DNA of 64,000 bases from Zasmidium citrigriseum (GCA_002786025.1 NHNW01000015.1:682001-746000); one strand, 5' to 3'; shown: positions 31,255 through 42,119, numbered from the stretch's first letter. Notes: a model not told the origin generated them from the letters alone. A program made the numbers and translations.

Positions 31255-32130
31255 TCAGAAGTAGCTTATTCTGCGGGGATCGTACCATCCATCAAGCATC
31301 AGCTGGAAGGCTCTGTAGCAGACGTCTCGGTCAATTGTATATCCGTCCGTAGTGGCATAATCGCATTGACTCCCTCCTCTGTAGTGCACTTCAAAGACGG
31401 ACTCGCCAAACTTTATGCCCTGATCAACCAGAGGAAACGCTGTCCCAAAGTCGGGACGCGCTGGGCCGAATTGCATAGAACTGACGGACAGACAAGCGTG
31501 TTTGGCGAATTCCATCAGGTCGTCAAGTGGAGATTGTAGGCCGGTGTTGTAACATTCACAGACCTGAATAGCACCAATTGGTCCATTCTCAGGTGGGCAT
31601 CTTCCAAGATCATAGCCCTTGGGTATGGTTCTCGTACTCTTCTCCACGCTCATGCTCTCCGAACCATTGGCAGGGCTTCCAGCGGCTTGTATAGAGCTGT
31701 TTTCGTGGGGATAGACTGTATCTGCCACGCCCGCGCGCTTGGTAGTACACTGAAACCTCAGCTTCGCTCGATTCAAGGCGTCAGCGGCATCCGGCGATGG
31801 AGCAGACGCAAAGATATTGAACGAAGAGCCCACGATCGTCGGAAACGGCGTGGCCGGGACCGTATCGAATAGGGGAGTGCAGGTAACCGGGGGGCTGGTG
31901 TTGGCGACATTGGGGAGCAGGTAGAAGCGGGAAAGCAACTCCGGGTCGACGACAAGCTCAGGAGAGGCCGCTGGTAGATTGATCGGGACGTAGACCGTGG
32001 TGTTGTAGAAGTAGTCTCTCAAGGCGGGATTGCGGCGCTCGACGAGGACTGTTGCGACGTTGGCTTGGCGGGATGGGTGCGCGAGGGCGAGGGTCAGGAG
32101 GCTCATGATGCAGAGGAGCTGGTAGAGCAT
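31255..32130 (-). CDS. Secreted protein of unknown function
   Basis: A 291-aa single-exon protein. The start at 32130 gives the signal peptide MLYQLLCIMSLLTLALAHPS; the frame is open further upstream, but that part is low-complexity and not signal-like. An ER (LVERR) basic site follows at about residue 31. The mature protein has several N-glycosylation sequons (NTTV, NTSP, NSSI, NGSE). Cysteines lie at VTCTPL, FQCTTK, GRCPPEN, VCECYN, KHACLS, SQCDYA and DVCYRA. The C-terminal 100 residues, from IGAIQVCECYNTGLQSPLDD to the end, look like a compact disulfide-rich domain. I do not recognise the family. It is a likely extracellular or wall protein. Confidence 0.7.
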   Translation of the reverse strand: MLYQLLCIMSLLTLALAHPSRQANVATVLVERRNPALRDYFYNTTVYVPINLPAASPELVVDPELLSRFYLLPNVANTSPPVTCTPLFDTVPATPFPTIVGSSFNIFASAPSPDAADALNRAKLRFQCTTKRAGVADTVYPHENSSIQAAGSPANGSESMSVEKSTRTIPKGYDLGRCPPENGPIGAIQVCECYNTGLQSPLDDLMEFAKHACLSVSSMQFGPARPDFGTAFPLVDQGIKFGESVFEVHYRGGSQCDYATTDGYTIDRDVCYRAFQLMLDGWYDPRRISYF

Positions 32131-33273
32131 TGTCGCAACGGTCTCCGAAGTTGCTGTGGCGGGTAGGTGAGTGTATGGATGATATCGTGAGCAGGGATGG
32201 GTGCGGTCTGGAGGAGATTGATGTGCTTCAGAGAGGAGGCTTCGGTGAGGCGAAACTTGATGACTGTGGCAGCTTCTTCTGGTCGACGTGCAAGAGCAGC
32301 CGTCAAGACGAGGAAGTCGCAGGGCAAGAAGAGAAGGTGCGGTCTTGGCGCTTGGCTTGACTTCCCCGCAAGCGCGGACATGTGAAAGCGGAGTCAAAGT
32401 GAATGACTTCCCAAGCAACCACAACCTGGAGTCGTTCGATTACATCACCCAGCTGCTTCTGTCTCTTCGAGGTTTACATGAGTTGCACATATCCGTCATG
32501 CTCCATAGTCGCCGACTTGAATATTGACCATCGGCGAGCCGGACACCTTCAACTCATATGAACATCGGCATGGTCTCAAGAACCTTTGAAAGTCCAATTC
32601 TGCGACACTGAAAGAACTTCAAGCCCAATACATCTCTCAACAATCGCTGCTTTGTGTGGGAAGGCTCAGTTGGAGGAGGTTTTTGAGGCTGAAGAAGCGA
32701 CGCTCGACGTTGTTGTTCATCACCTGGGTGAAAAAAATGCGGGCGATGTGGCGCTGCTTCGTGACGAAGTATGAGACAGCATTCGGCTGATGACTAGCAG
32801 GTGCAAAACCCATGCAAACAAGGCTGATGATGCGGGAGACGACGACCACGGAACTTTGAGACTTTGTTAGCGAATGTCGGCGGCAGCGTTCGAATCATTG
32901 CCTTGACTGTGGTCTCTACTCTGAATCAATGCATTAATACATGTAACCCTCAACGTCAACTGGACATATTCCTCGAAAATCCGGCCGTTTCTGAATGAGC
33001 AAAAGTACCTATTATCGAATGATAACCCTCCTGAATGTCTGCATCTTTCATTCGTAAAACCGTTTCCGTGGACTCTGGCGGCGTGCAGGACTGCCACCGC
33101 AGACCGTGCTGCTCCGCATGTGAGCCGGCGATGCATGAATTCGTGCCCTTCTGGTCATTGCAGGCGCAGGCCGCGCATCGCGGCGCTCTCCTCGACAGGT
33201 TTCGTTTATTGGTCCGTCTGACAGTCGTGTCCCATCTTGCATTCTTCCACAAGCAGACCGAATGCGTCGGTGG
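32131..33273. other. Intergenic
   Basis: About 1.1 kb between two minus-strand genes. Many short overlapping frames occur on both strands, without domains or splice support. The promoter of the secreted gene should lie near 32131-32500. Confidence 0.4.
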
Positions 33274-33829
33274 CTACTGGGTTGAGTTGTCGAAATCTTG
33301 AACACTGGGCTTTGCACGACTGCTGTGCCTGCGCCCCCTTTTCCGCTGCTCTTGCTTCCGGGCTTTTTTGTGTCTGCGTATTTCGGCGATGCACTTGACT
33401 AGGTCGTACCGATGTTGCGGTTTTGAGCGCACATCATATTTTCCTGGCAGAAGCTGGTCGTTGAGGTAGACAAATACGGACTGGCCGGTTGTTGCAAGTA
33501 CGACTTTTCCCAATTCTGGGCACTGAGTCACCCGATTGGTCAGTATTGATCTCGCGACTCTCTGCTCTCTGCTGTGGACGACGTACAAGAAAACCAGATA
33601 ATGTGTGTTCGGCCGTAGGTGGACGACAGGGAAATCCGCATGCTGATATCAAACGCCAGACGCCTTGCGCGGTTTTTTCAGGCGTTCGTGCTTTTTGAAA
33701 ATGACGCTGCATTGGTTCGAGTGCCTCATTCTCTGCACCTTGGCGAAGATCTCTCAGAAGCTGGGCGAATGTGTCTTTCTCATTTCTCCACTCCAGTGAG
33801 ATCGAAGCCGCTGGACGTAGTGCTGTCAT
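33274..33829 (-). CDS. Unrecognised two-exon protein with basic C-terminus
   Basis: Exons 33587..33829 and 33274..33522. The 64-nt intron has a GTACGT donor, a TACTGAC branch point and a CTCAG acceptor; both sides are phase 0 and it joins LSGFL to CPELGKVVLATTG, giving 163 aa. The intron quality is the main evidence that this is a gene. Residues about 10-50 are helical and charged. The middle TTGQSVFVYLNDQLLPGKYD looks like beta strands. The end (RHKKARKQEQRKRGRRHSS) is strongly basic and could be a nuclear signal or nucleic-acid contact. It is divergently paired with the unknown plus-strand gene at 34258 across a palindrome-rich 428-bp region. No function is assigned. Confidence 0.5.
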
Positions 33830-33899
33830 GTTAATGAGGAGTGTAGCAATGCTTCGTATGTTGTGGCTGTTGCTATTCCAATCTCAATGGCAGCAAGGG

Positions 33900-33953
33900 G
33901 CTAGCAGCCAAAGCCGGACAGCGCTAGATTTTAAGCTGTCCGGATTTGCTAGC
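33900..33953. repeat. Imperfect inverted repeat, about 20-bp arms
   Basis: The left arm 33900-33922 and right arm 33935-33953 are reverse complements apart from a small insertion. The inner 9 bp, CCGGACAGC and GCTGTCCGG, match perfectly, and the outer GCTAGC ends match too. The spacer is 12 nt. The core resembles the TGTCCGGACA palindrome at 20521. Confidence 0.7.
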
Positions 33954-33996
33954 AAAGCCGGAGGGCAGCTTTTGTTTGTTTGCCAAGTTGGCTTTG

Positions 33997-34023
33997 GACG
34001 CGTTGACAAAGCAACAACGCGTC
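33997..34023. repeat. Perfect 9-bp inverted repeat GACGCGTTG / CAACGCGTC
   Basis: Arms 33997-34005 and 34015-34023 are perfect complements separated by 9 nt. They contain the MluI-like core ACGCGT, seen in MBF/MCB cell-cycle sites and similar elements of fungal promoters. The functional meaning is inference. Confidence 0.65.
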
Positions 34024-34257
34024 TACTCCACACTTCGGGGTCGGTCCGTGTATTAGGTTTGGCGTGGGAAGCTCAGCTCTCTCGAGATCCGTGGCGATGT
34101 ATGATTGGTTGAAACTCTGTTAATCCGTGCGCGGGGCTGAAGTTGGAGATAACGAAAGAGTACTAATAGTAGTAGCAGGTAGGCTACTAGGCAGCAATGC
34201 TGGCTTTCATTCTCCAATTTCGCAATTCTTCACAGATTGCGCTGAATTTTAGTCCAC

Positions 34258-35873
34258 ATGACGAAGCAACAGTACCGTCGCATCATTGGGGCCAACTGTC
34301 CCTTCAAGCCTGGTGAAATGGGTCAAGGGCCATCCGGACGTAATTGGGGCAGAGCTCATCTAGAATGGGTCGGCGTGGATTTCAGCGACCAGTGGGACCT
34401 ATTCGATGATCCTGTCAACGAACAACATGGCCTCTGTGCCCTCTTCCCGTGTACATTCTTTCCTGTTCCGGGCAGTCCACTCGCAGCATCACTCACAGAA
34501 CGTCTAGGATTATCACAGGAAGAACTGGGCAGACTGGCAGCAGCTGGAGGGCATCTTGATGCGCATTACAAGGAGCTGTTGAGACTCTGGAAGCCTAGCT
34601 TACCAAGGGCATGCTACTGGGAATCAGCTAAATCAGTCGCAGCGACACCGGCCCCCTTGCGCCTACATCCTATGCATGCATACTTCCACCAAACTCCATG
34701 CCCGCAGTCATCGATAACACCGGTGTTGCCCAAAGGCGCCGACGGTTCGAGTCGCATGCAGCTATGGTCTCCTCCCCCGTCAAATGTTCAGAGGTCAGAC
34801 TTCGCAGCATTGCTGTTCAATCAAACACCCGCGTCTGAGACGTTGACCGCGAAACCTTGCGGCGAGGTGCAAGCGAAACGATTGCCTGCGATAAGGCGTT
34901 TGCTAGGCGGAGAAATGCTAGCGACTCCGATTCATCAAGAGGGGACAACGCAGCAGTGGTTGCCGTCAGGTACCACACTCAATACGGACAGCACATACAG
35001 TCCGGGTCCTTCAACCGCGCCGCCGCCAACTCCCACTGTCGATATACCAGAAAGCGAAGTCAGTGTTGTCGTGCACTCGGTGCTGTCTGTACTTGAGGGT
35101 GCGCTGTTGTCCTTGGCTCGCCCACTCGGAGTTGAATCCTTTGTGCGAGACTCGATTACATTACATTTGGTCGTTGAAGAGCTTCAGTGTACGATCAAGC
35201 CAGACATCGAGCTGGAGGTGCGCGCGGTGGAATCTGCATTTCAAGATAATAAATTTGGGATCGTCCATGGAGAGGTATATGCGCGCGTTCCGCTTGACTT
35301 TCGATTTCGAGTACTAATAAGTGCATTTGCTATAGGTCAAACGACTAAAGCACGACCAATCCGAGGATGAAATACTAGGACAAGAAGTGGCAACATTGCT
35401 GGGTCTTGCTGCTCGCCAACGGTACGCGAACGGTGCATTCCGTGCAGCGACGAAAAGGTACGCAGAAGGTGTAGTTGAACCTCCTGCAAAGCGGACAAGA
35501 AGAATAGGAGACTTCTTTGAAGGGCTAGTTACGGTTAGATTCCTTGCACAATCTCGTGGATTTGGGAGTTGGCAGCTGATTGTTGCAGGCGTATTTGTTC
35601 TCTTGGCATCACGATGTGGTCTACATTACGCGACTTGATGTTCACTCTGACTACCTTGATGAGCTCGCCAGGAAAACATCGTCTCAGCAGCAGTCGGGGC
35701 CAACCTCACCTCCGACGACGGTCCAGATTAAGCGCTCTGTCCGGTTGGACCTAAAAATTGCGGACGAACGAGTTCTTGCTCTTTGTGCAATCGCAGCGAT
35801 CTCCATTAAAGGCCTGAAGAGATATACCAAGTACAAAGAATTTGTGGATAAATTGTGTCGCGCAAAAGACTGA
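34258..35873 (+). CDS. Unrecognised three-exon protein, 497 aa
   Basis: Exons 34258..35274, 35336..35527 and 35589..35873. The first intron has a GTATAT donor and a perfect TACTAAT branch point. The second intron is less certain at its donor (GTTACG at 35528, or GTTAGA five bases on). All joins are in frame and give 497 aa. The N-terminal 120 residues are globular with aromatic and acidic patches (HLEWVGVDFSDQWDLFDDPV, LWKPSLPRACYWES). The middle is Pro/Ser/Thr-rich and likely disordered. The C-terminal part is helical: VKRLKHDQSEDEILGQEVAT, a basic KRTRRIGDFFEG and AYLFSWHHDVVYITRLDVHS. I recognise no family or catalytic motif. It is divergently paired with the basic protein at 33274. Confidence 0.5.
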
Positions 35874-36143
35874 GTAGATATCACGTCTCGCCACCAGTTA
35901 TTGCACTCGTTACATGCCATATGGGTCGGTCTTACACCAGTCGCGCGAGCGTCAGGACCTTCGAATGCCGAGCGAAACCTGAGTAAAGGAATGAAGAGAG
36001 GTCACAGGTAGTTAAAGCTTTCCCAAACGTGCTCGGCGTTAACATTCTGTATCCCTTCGAAAATGCGCACTCAAACTCGAGAGTTACTCCCTGTACCCTA
36101 CTCGTCCGTACACGCTTAGCTAGGTGTTAAAAGTACGCTTCCA

Positions 36144-36981
36144 TTGAACAACAGCCAGACACTCATATCGGAGATGGCTGTCCTCGACGACGGCAATGGC
36201 GCACACTGCACAACAACGAAAAGCAAGAATACATCTCAGCCGCTTGAACGCAGGCACCAAACACCAACCACACGGCTTACGATGACTTCCCCTGGACCCA
36301 TCGGATGTGCCACGCATAACAGCGCCCCTTGTCTACTGTGGCATAGATACTTCCTCCATACCTACGAGACGACACTTAGAAGGTCTCGCGTCCAGGGACC
36401 GAACTTCGGATTCTCAGAATTGAAACACAATACCGTATTCGATCCTGACACTAGCTTTAGCGGTGATGACGAAATGCGCGGAGATCTCGCCATCGGACGA
36501 TTTGGCCGCTGCGTTGTCGATGATCCCTTGGCGGGCATTCAAGTCGACTTTCACGACTACCTCCCAAGTTAGGCGCTACGGCATTGGGAGGTAGTTCTAT
36601 GAAGTGAAATATCAGCTCCACTGCCAATCCCGGGGTTTAAAAGATCTGAAAGGAGATCTCGGACACATGGACGGTAACGATATCAGCCCCGACTCGATCG
36701 AAGAAGTCCTCAGCATCGACAACTACGAAGACTTCGTCGCGGCAATGGAGAGCAAAGTCCATGATGTGATCCCATTTGGTATCGGAGGTGATTTCGAAAC
36801 TTTCACTGCTCCATACGATCCCATACTATTTCTGCACCATACGCAGCTGGATCGTTTGGTCATAGTTTTGGCAGCAGCGCCATCTTGGTGGTGGACTTGA
36901 GGCGTGTGGTGGGCAGAAGAATTGACAGTCCATCCATATGGCTATTTTGGATGCTGAGTCTCATTACAAAGGATTGGCCTT
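36144..36981 (+). pseudogene. Decayed tyrosinase-like gene
   Basis: Fragments of a type-3 copper oxidase lie in several frames. LLWHRYFLHTYETTLRRS (copper-A helix) is followed by NTVFDPDTSFSGDDEMRGDL and IGRFGRCVVDDPLAGIQ in one frame. A stop at about 36570 precedes DPILFLHHTQLDRL (copper-B helix) in a second stretch. A further shift is needed for the FWQQRHLGGGLEAC continuation at about 36869. Upstream, YDDFPWTHRMCHA reads in yet another frame. Intact tyrosinases oxidise phenols to quinones in pigment or tailoring pathways. At least three shifts plus stops, without matching splice sites, make this a pseudogene. Confidence 0.75.
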
Positions 36982-37302
36982 GGATGTAAAGGTACGAGAT
37001 GTCACGGATAGCGAGAATGAGCTGCAGTGCTATCGATATCGATCCTTCGGCTTGAGAGCCGAATACAACTCTGTCAGCAGGTAGCGCGCTTGAAGAACAC
37101 GATGCAGCATCCGATCTCTACCGAGTCATATCAGGCTGCCCATCACATCCTGAATGAGAACTCGGCCTCACATGGAGGCCCGAGAGCCGAGAGTCGTTGC
37201 TGAATAATTCGAGCTTCAACAAGATACAAGAGGAGCTCTGCGTTCAATGCCCTTCAAGCCATGCCAAATCGATCCTAAAGACATTGAAACATATTCACAA
37301 AT
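36982..37302. other. Intergenic, possible tyrosinase 3' remnant
   Basis: 320 bp. It may include the last traces of the tyrosinase and the promoter of the next small gene. No open gene is seen. Confidence 0.35.
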
Positions 37303-37704
37303 ATGGCAGCCACAAATGGAACCTCCGCCAAGTCCATCCTCACCATCAGCCTCGCCAAGCACCTCACAGGCGAACCAATCTCCGAAGTCATCGCCAAGGA
37401 CTGGAAGAAAGCCAACGCCTCAACTTACCAGAACTTCGACAACGTCGGCTTCGACGTCGACTATAACCATTTTGACAACACCCTTCGAGACTTGCGAGAG
37501 ATCTTTCGCGAGCGAGAGTGGGACGGTGTGCTTATTGGATGGTGTCTGAGGGGCAAGGCAGAGCATACTGAGATTTTTGAGAGGATTGTGGGGGTTTGTT
37601 TTGAGGAGTTGAGGAGCGACAGGACGAGGATGATGTTCTGTACGGGACCGGATGATCTTGTGAATACGGTCGAGAGGAACTTCCCAGAGGGCTATGTCGT
37701 CTAA
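37303..37704 (+). CDS. Small conserved fungal protein, unknown function
   Basis: A 133-aa single-exon protein, probably cytosolic (no signal or membrane segment). It alternates helices and strands: SILTISLAKHLTGEPISEVI, NTLRDLREIFREREWDGVLI, GWCLRGKAEHTEIFERIVGV, ending DDLVNTVERNFPEGYVV. The Gly-Trp-Cys-Leu-Arg-Gly turn in the middle looks like a conserved functional loop. I do not recognise a named domain with confidence. Its stop is 46 bp from the converging carboxylesterase stop. Confidence 0.65.
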   Translation: MAATNGTSAKSILTISLAKHLTGEPISEVIAKDWKKANASTYQNFDNVGFDVDYNHFDNTLRDLREIFREREWDGVLIGWCLRGKAEHTEIFERIVGVCFEELRSDRTRMMFCTGPDDLVNTVERNFPEGYVV

Positions 37705-37750
37705 ACATGAACGAGACCATACTTTATCCTTCTTATCCTTCTCCTCCCTC

Positions 37751-39839
37751 TCATTCAGGCACAACACTCCCCATCCTCCTCCAAAACTCACACCTCTCCC
37801 TCCGACCCCCCTCCCAAGCCCCCGCATCCACAACCCGAAAACGATTCTCTCCACCCTTACAATACGGCAATCCATAAGCCTTATCAGCCCCAAGCGGGAC
37901 ATACTCGGGACAAGTAGTATTTAGATCAACTTGCTGCTCATTCCCGACCTCCCACTCCGGCCACTCACTCACCGGAGTCATCGTCTCATTGCCTGTGCTC
38001 ACGCCATTCGCAATCGAGTTGGAGATCGAGGGATTTGAACCTGTGATGAAGTTTCCGAATATAGTTCGGAAGGCTGTGTTGAAGTCCTGCGGAAAACGGG
38101 GGATTGGTGGGCCGTAGGGGAAGTATGCGGGGAGGTCGGTGGAGTGTGTGGCCGGCGGGATGGAGAATTGGTAGTGGTAGGCGGAGCCGGTGCGGGAGTA
38201 GGCGTTTGCGAGCCAGTAGGAGGGGCAGACTTGGAGCATGTGTTAGTTGAGAGTGGATGGGTGGGATGGTGGGAGGTGACTTACTGAAAACTGACTCGCC
38301 GTAGATGAGATTTGCGCGTTGCTGTTGGCCTGTGGCGACGGAGCTTTGGTTTATTGCTGTGGGGTTTGAGGTGCCGGAGGTGGCGTAGAGGGGTGCATTG
38401 GGGTCCTCAGGGGCGTCGGTGGAAGGATATGTCTGCAGGATGGAGGTGATGTTATCGTCGGAGAAGAGGGGGAAGGTGATTTTCAGATATTGCCTGACTT
38501 CGTCTTCTGTTTCCAGATCTTGAGGCACGAACGAATAGCCTTCGTTCGCATTGTTGCCGAAGAGGCCATTGATACCATTGACTTTGCCCGAGTTCAACTG
38601 AACACTAGGCAGATCTTGCACAAACGTCCCGTCAGTAACAGGAAGAAAGGCCCAAGTCCCATATGATCCAGCCTGAGAGACCGTCATGCTGGCATTGATG
38701 AGCGTCTTGGAGTCTTTGCCCTGCAGACACTCAAAGATGGGCAAAGATCCATCGTGAAGATAGGGATCCATCACGTTGCAGCCTGCAGCGATAGCGAATG
38801 CGTAGTATGCTTGTGACGGTATCCAGTCTTTGTAGCCGTATTGCATGGGTAGATATGGTGAGGCTGCGATGGAGTTCACGAAGAGCTCGGTGCCTCGAGT
38901 ACCGCCGTAGGCCATGGCTTGGAGCATGACGCTCCCGGCTCCCGCGCTTTCACCTGAGACTGTGACCTTCGACTTGTCGCCATTGAAGAGGTGGATGTGT
39001 TGTTGGACCCATTGCAGAGCGAAATGCTGGTCGAGTAGGCCGGCATTTGGCACGCCTTTCCGGTAGACCTCGTCTGAAGACAGGAAGCCAAATGCGCCGA
39101 GCTACAGGATAGTCAGCCAACTGAGAGTGAGCTTGCTAGACACCCCAAGGTCATCACTCACACGATATTGAATCGACACTCCAACGAAAGAATCGTTGTT
39201 CGTGTTCATCAACTCACTCAAGTCGTACCTCCCATTCTCGCTGCCATCCCTCCGCCGTGGATCCAGACCTACAGAAATGATCGTCAGCAAGTAACTCATT
39301 TGGCCATACTTCCTCGATAGCATACCATGACCGGCAAGTGTCCAGTAGCATTGCTCGGCGTCCATCTACTCATCAATCAGCAACGACCTTTACACGCAAC
39401 TCCTGCGCCTACTCACACATTCAAAAACAAACAATCCTCACTCGTATCAGTCTCATCTGCAGCATTAAACGTAAAGTATCCATCCTCATTCTGTGGGCAT
39501 TGGACTGAGTAGTTACTGGCATCGATCAGATTGCCACGGTCGGTGTCGGGGGCTTGGGGTGGTTGCCAGCGGACTTGTGCCAAAGGTGCTTTGGCGAAGC
39601 GGATGCTGGAGGCACACGTGAGCTGTTGAGCATGTCTCTTATTGGAGGGTGGCCCTCACGTACCCTTTGAAGATGTTCAGCCTCGAAGTGTCATTGTAGT
39701 AACCCTGGTAAACGCTATATCCAAGGTCGACTTGCAGCGAGGATGACCCTGCTTGACGAGCATAGTGAGCTTTGCGGTCAGAAGGTGTAGGCGTTGCTGT
39801 GACAGCGAAAGCGAAACCAAGAAGTCCAAGAGCCAACAT
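37751..39839 (-). CDS. Secreted type-B carboxylesterase with a one-base lesion
   Basis: Exons 39664..39839, 39417..39605, 39326..39365, 39162..39268, 38285..39101 and 37751..38229. An N-terminal signal peptide (MLALGLLGFAFAVTATPTPS) precedes the alpha/beta-hydrolase fold. EDCLFLNVWTPSNATGHLPV and VWIHGGG (oxyanion hole) are followed by VTVSGESAGAGSVMLQ, with the nucleophilic Ser. The catalytic His is probably in PPATHSTDLPAYFPYG near the end. Exon 4 is 107 nt, but both its junctions are phase 0. So the frame breaks right after HGGG and resumes as RYDLSELMNTNNDSF. One missing base explains it. It is otherwise intact at about 600 residues. It is either a fresh pseudogene or a sequencing error. 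Substrates of relatives are esters and lipids. Confidence 0.85.
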
Positions 39840-42119
39840 CTTGTTCGAAGCGAAGAGGTTGAAAGAAGCTCCTGGCCAGGATCCTGGCTTGCCGGGCGTA
39901 TTTATGCCTCATGCCCTGCCACGATGAATCAGGATGATCCCGACCAAACGTGGTGGGGAGACAAGAACGATCTCGCTCCTCACCCTCACGTCACATTCTC
40001 TTGTATAAGCAAAGAGACTTCAATAGTCCTCAAAGGCCAACAGGACGCTGGCGGTGTTGGCGGAGGGACCACTATTCGTCGGCGCAAGAGCATGTCAGCC
40101 ACGTGGGAGTGGCCAGGTAGGTGAGCAATGGCCCGATGTGCGTATATTAATCCAAGGTAGAGAGGAGACGATCCATCTTCTTGACCTGAATGTCTTTTGG
40201 GTGCTGAGTGAGGTAAGGCGCGCAAAGCTTGCCGGAAACTAGGGAGGGCGAAGGATGCAGTGTGCATCGTGACAAAGAGTCCTGTTGGTCGAGCTGCTGC
40301 AAAGCCAACATTGCGTTCATTCTCAATGCTCTTCGAGGCTTGAATCGGGTTGTTGTGGTATGTCTTTACGTTATCTGATCATCAGATATCGTGCTTGCCT
40401 CGTTCGGATTTAGCGGGATAGTCGGTGAATGATCGAGTGCGGTGAAGTGGAACAACTCGTGCTGCCCTAGTAGCGTCAGTCTTCGCGAGATGGCGCATCT
40501 GCTTCTATCGTGGGTATGCCGGAGTTGTCCGTTGCGGCCGTTAGAAGGCCGATTCCAAAGTGATTGCGAATCATGAAATCGAAAGACTGGACTTCTTGAT
40601 TCAAGAACAAGTCTCTACTTTGGCGATTTCTCATGAAGGTAGTTTTGACTACAAGAATTGCATTCAGCATGAGGCAAACGCACAGAAATCGTACCTACCT
40701 GCGTGGACATGGCGATCACGCCAGCCAGATCATCGTACCTTCCAGCCAGGCGCAACCTGCATCTGCTGGGACCCCAAGGGCATGTCTCATTGCTTGCTGG
40801 ATATCTCAACATTGTCCAATCCGTATCCATCTCTCTGGATATCTGTGCGCCAGTCGAGAGCTTGAGCCTTTCAGGTATGCAGTCTCGCAGGCTGATACAC
40901 CAGCTCTTCCTATGCCTGCAGGCCTACATCTCATGCGATGGACTGCTGCGACTCTTCCAGGCCTCAAGGCCCTTCTTCGCCCGATCTGTTGTCGCACAGA
41001 GTCTTGGAAAAGTGAGGTGCACGGCCTGGCCGACCGGAATGCTGTGAGGTCTAGGCTCACGTGGGGATCGCGTGATAGTGTACGGCAGCACTGCTTCTGA
41101 ATCTGTCGGACCGGTGCTGGCTGCAGTGTTCGGGCTTGGACATCGGGTAAGACAACGTATAACACTGAATCCCCAATCCCAGTGCTGTCGACACCAGCGA
41201 TATCTCTCAGCGGTAGAGGGCAAGTGTCGAAACGAGGCTGCGGGTAAGTACATATATCAATCATCAATGCAAGACGAGACGAGACTCTGTCTCTGCATTC
41301 AGCAAGTATTGCATGCCTGTGGACACTCCAGAGACAACATGCGGTTTTGTATGATAGGAGGGGCTCGCTCTCCTATACCAGATAGCGGACTGGCCATGGG
41401 ACCGTAGCACTGCCGACCGCGGTAATCTTCAATGCGCCCGCATGATCAACAAATATCACACTGAGGGGCGTCGGGCAGATTGCGCGATCGCGGGAATGTT
41501 GTATGGTTCGGGTCTGAAAAAGGGTTCAAAGTGACAATCAGTCGGCTTTGTGAGGTGCGTCAGCTCTGCATCCCGCTTCTCAGCCAATCAGCGTTGCAAC
41601 GTGGGCGTTGCGGCGAGCGACGTCTGGCTGCGCTCTCTGCGACAAAGAGATGCGACAAGCACCTCGTGCTGCAATTGTTCGACCTCGTGCGCTGACTGAC
41701 ATACGCACCGAACTCCCGCCTTCACCGCGACGAGAATGCGCAGACGTGCCGTGGGCGGGTTCAAATACCAGCGACAACCTCAACATCCGCCGGGTTGACG
41801 ACGTCTGCCTTCCGCAACGTTGCGATCCATCCTCCGCTGCTGCTGCTGCTCGTCAGCGCCTCGTTCAGTCGTCGGCCTCGCTGATCGCAACCGCCTTCAT
41901 ATTGCGCCCTCAACCTTCGCCCACCGCCTGATCTGCCAACATTACTCCTGAGAGCCCGCGCCTCCATTAACTCACCTCTCGTCGCATCGCCAGGACGAGG
42001 ATGTTGTAACAGACAGAGTCCCCTCCTCACATCGCCTCCAGCCACATATCGGCCCCTTCTTGGCTCCATTCAAGCCTTATCGCATATCACGCTAAATCTC
42101 ACCCGACGCCACAATAATC
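39840..42119. other. Long intergenic region with nested palindromes at its left end
   Basis: About 2.3 kb between divergent genes. CCTGGCCAGG (39871-39880) overlaps the perfect 14-bp palindrome GCCAGGATCCTGGC (39875-39888), about 35 bp before the esterase ATG. A CTGCTGCTGCTGCTG run lies at about 41837-41852 in the GC-rich leader of the glycosyltransferase. Open frames inside (for example 40633-41100) overlap each other on both strands and show no domain. No gene is called. Confidence 0.4.

Larger units (their letters stand above)
33830..34257. promoter_or_regulatory. Palindrome-rich divergent promoter between two unknown genes
   Basis: The 428-bp spacer contains three separate inverted repeats (two listed individually; the third is TAGTAGC/GCTACTA at 34170-34176 and 34183-34189). 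A further AAAGCCGGA copy lies at 33954-33962. Both flanking genes start outward from it. The arrangement suggests a shared operator region, although remnants of a small mobile element are also possible. Confidence 0.45.

Noticed and set aside
33897..34030. Terminal inverted repeats of a transposon
   Set aside because: No transposase remnant or target-site duplication is visible and I found no second copy in the window. It stays as a possibility only.
33274..35873. Reading the divergent pair as a toxin-antidote or spore-killer system
   Set aside because: Only the arrangement suggests it; no sequence motif, membrane segment or known family supports such a claim.
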